8,081 nucleotides of DNA, from contig JAUXKG010000088.1 in assembly GCA_030624355.1 (NCBI GenBank), positions 1-8,081 of the forward strand, given 5' to 3'. Position numbers and translations under genes: made by a program. The notes below the pieces were generated by a model. That model was not told where the DNA came from and did no database searches. It saw nothing but the letters and a program-made list of their open reading frames with translations. This document shows positions 7,289-8,081 of the stretch, piece after piece; the first letter of the stretch is position 1, and every line of letters begins with the position of its first letter. This DNA is from Acidobacteriota bacterium. GTDB lineage: Bacteria; Acidobacteriota; UBA6911; RPQK01; JADFOI01.

Positions 7289-7318
7289 TCAGCTATCAGC
7301 CCGGTCAAGCGGTCAGGG

Positions 7319-7337
7319 ACACGGATTTACACGGATT
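7319..7337. repeat. Repeat A, pair 3 (ACACGGATT-T-ACACGGATT)
   Basis: Two exact nonamers start 10 bases apart, preceded by TCAGGG (7313-7318) much as pair 2 is preceded by TCAGGA. Confidence 0.9.
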
Positions 7338-7361
7338 CGGAGGATTGGCAACGATTCTTCT

Positions 7362-7382
7362 GTCAGTTGTCAGCTGTCAGTG
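7362..7382. repeat. Three tandem heptamers (GTCAGTT, GTCAGCT, GTCAGTG)
   Basis: Three 7-base units sharing GTCAG stand head to tail. A related GTCAGCTATCAGC lies at 7288-7300. Confidence 0.8.
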
Positions 7383-7393
7383 GCCGAAGGCCA
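7381..7393. repeat. Small perfect inverted repeat TGGCC-GAA-GGCCA
   Basis: A five-base-pair stem with a three-base loop directly follows the heptamers. No T-run follows on either strand, so I do not call it a terminator. Confidence 0.6.
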
Positions 7394-7410
7394 AAGGTCA
7401 CCCCGATAAT

Positions 7411-7441
7411 TCGACACTCGTCAATCGACATTGATCAGGGG
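7411..7441. repeat. Repeat B, copy 2
   Basis: This matches 7241-7271 at 29 of 31 bases and is again followed by a run of G and a TCAGG unit. It ends about 10 bases before the stop codon of the fmdB-type gene. Confidence 0.9.
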
Positions 7442-7450
7442 GTCAGGTGT

Positions 7451-7624
7451 TTAGGACTTCTTCGATGTTTCTACCATTGCTGGGACAACTACCTGCTCCA
7501 CCCTCTTGGTCATACACTTGGGACACCGAAAGCCTTTTCGTTCTCTCTTGTCGTATTCAACCAAGGAAAGAATCTCCTGAAACTTGTGTCCACACTTGAG
7601 GCACTGGAAATCATAAAAGGGCAT
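7451..7624 (-). CDS. FmdB-type zinc-ribbon protein, 57 residues
   Basis: The small protein starts MPFYDFQCLKCGHKF, the standard opening of FmdB-family regulatory/zinc-ribbon proteins ('MPxYxxxCxxCGxxF'). Its second pair of cysteines is in GFRCPKCM. CxxC pairs at residues 8/11 and 34/37 would bind one zinc. The family is widespread, often described as putative regulators, and the molecular role of most members is unknown. A strong ribosome site AAGGAG (7634-7639) lies nine bases before the ATG and fixes the start; the stop is TAA at 7451-7453. The C-terminus is short and slightly basic, lacking the Gly/Ser-rich tail seen in some members. The unidentified gene upstream ends 59 bases before it, so they may be cotranscribed. 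Confidence 0.87.
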   Translation of the reverse strand: MPFYDFQCLKCGHKFQEILSLVEYDKRERKGFRCPKCMTKRVEQVVVPAMVETSKKS

Positions 7625-7633
7625 GGACGTGAT

Positions 7634-7639
7634 CTCCTT
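7634..7639 (-). promoter_or_regulatory. Strong ribosome binding site of the fmdB-type gene
   Basis: AAGGAG on the coding strand, nine bases before the ATG at 7624. It is the best Shine-Dalgarno match in the window and supports reading this short frame as a gene. Confidence 0.75.
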
Positions 7640-7683
7640 TACTCACAACAGATTGGATCCGGATCACAATAAGGTACATGCTG

Positions 7684-8081
7684 CTACTGCTGAAGAGTTC
7701 CTTCCAAGTCGCGTGCTTCCTGACTCAGCGCTGTTATTTCATTGCTTTCGAGATTGACGGACCAAATCAAATGCATCTCCTGGCCATCCGCTCGACGAAT
7801 CGCCGTAATATCAATCCAGAACTCGGGCGGCCTGTCCTTCACAGGCTTCCATGTCTTGAACTCGAGTTCAGAAAGGTCGCCGCCAACCAGCTGGCTGACC
7901 AGGTCAGACTCCTCCCTGAGAATTCCATAGGCTTGCTCATTCGTCGAAGTTTTTGGCGGGGCAGCGGGTGTAAGAGTTCCGAACGTTCTTCTTCCTCTCG
8001 TCCCGACTTCCTTTCTGGCAGTGACCTCTGGGTTTGCAAATATAGCCTGCGGTGGATCCTCTGAAGTCTTGGATCTCGCTA
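7684..8081 (-). CDS. Unidentified protein, C-terminal 131 residues (cut by right edge)
   Basis: The reverse strand is open from the right edge to a TAG at 7686-7684. I do not recognise the protein. The first 50 or so visible residues are rich in Pro, Thr, Ala, Arg and Lys ('TLTPAAPPKTSTNEQA') and look like a flexible linker. From about residue 50 a compact domain follows: 'YGILREESDLVSQLVGGDLS', then 'PPEFWIDITAIRRADGQ', then 'EMHLIWSVNLESNEITALS', and a polar end 'QEARDLEGTLQQ'. The alternating hydrophobic pattern and the tryptophans at about 88 and 106 suggest a small beta-rich domain. No cysteines, membrane segment or catalytic motif is visible. A linker followed by a small domain could fit a secreted or membrane-tethered protein, but the N-terminus is outside the window. 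An overlapping plus-strand frame of similar length is its codon-for-codon mirror and was rejected. Confidence 0.7.
   Translation of the reverse strand, partial: ARSKTSEDPPQAIFANPEVTARKEVGTRGRRTFGTLTPAAPPKTSTNEQAYGILREESDLVSQLVGGDLSELEFKTWKPVKDRPPEFWIDITAIRRADGQEMHLIWSVNLESNEITALSQEARDLEGTLQQ

Larger units (their letters stand above)
7140..7450. other. 311-base gene-free, repeat-filled region upstream of recJ
   Basis: No convincing coding frame is present. It contains three paired nonamers (A), two 31-base copies (B), a G-rich TCAGGGG-like cluster and GTCAG heptamers. Read left to right the order is A, A, B, G-rich, GTCAG, TCAGGG, A, GTCAG, hairpin, B, G-rich, which suggests repeated growth of a composite array. 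It must also hold any recJ promoter, but I see no clear -35/-10 pair on the minus strand. Confidence 0.8.

Noticed and set aside
7381..7393. Intrinsic terminator after the FmdB-type gene
   Set aside because: The stem is only five base pairs with a three-base loop and no T-run follows in either direction.
7169..7441. CRISPR array
   Set aside because: Repeats are 7-31 bases, of several kinds, in pairs with 1-base gaps or 170 bases apart, without regular unique spacers of about 30 bases.
7367..7672. Plus-strand open frame of 101 codons
   Set aside because: It starts in the heptamer repeats and runs opposite the FmdB-type gene, which has both CxxC pairs and a strong ribosome site.
7678..8064. 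Plus-strand open frame of 128 codons starting MLLLLKSSF
   Set aside because: Its codons are exact reverse complements, in register, of the minus-strand frame that is open to the window edge. The minus frame has a more protein-like composition and matches the direction of all neighbours.

Overview
The window has about 50% GC and every gene in it reads on the minus strand, so transcription runs from the right edge to the left. It is a chromosomal segment of a Gram-negative, diderm bacterium: it carries lipopolysaccharide-transport genes (a LptC/OstA-type periplasmic protein and the ATPase LptB), the sigma-54 gene rpoN and an HPr kinase/phosphorylase gene. The combination recJ - long LptC/OstA protein - lptB - rpoN - hprK suggests Acidobacteriota or a deltaproteobacterial-type lineage. 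That placement is inferred from gene order and from memory of such genomes, not from a search.

Layout in the direction of transcription. (1) 8081-7684: C-terminal 131 residues of an unrecognised protein whose start lies beyond the right edge. (2) 7624-7451: a 57-residue FmdB-type zinc-ribbon protein. (3) 7450-7140: 311 bases without a gene, filled with several families of short repeats. (4) 7139-5424: recJ. (5) 5375-3039: one continuous reading frame of 778 codons broken by a single TAG at 4179-4181. The part before the stop is a membrane-anchored LptC-like protein. The part after it is an OstA/LptA-like protein with no signal peptide and no good ribosome binding site. (6) 3042-2299: lptB, overlapping the preceding stop by four bases. 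(7) 2165-729: rpoN, after a 133-base gap with a promoter-like sequence and a hairpin. (8) 664-1: the first 221 codons of hprK, cut by the left edge.

Genes 4-8 are closely packed and probably form one operon, perhaps with an internal promoter before rpoN. LptB powers LPS extraction from the inner membrane, and the LptC/OstA protein would carry LPS across the periplasm. RpoN and HprK belong to the nitrogen/PTS regulatory block often found downstream of lptB. RecJ is a DNA-repair exonuclease with no obvious functional tie to its neighbours.

The most notable observations are the amber codon inside an otherwise intact LptC-OstA reading frame, where it falls within one of the protein's beta-strand repeats, and the composite repeat cluster upstream of recJ. 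I found no CRISPR array, insertion sequence, tRNA, rRNA or clear defence system.
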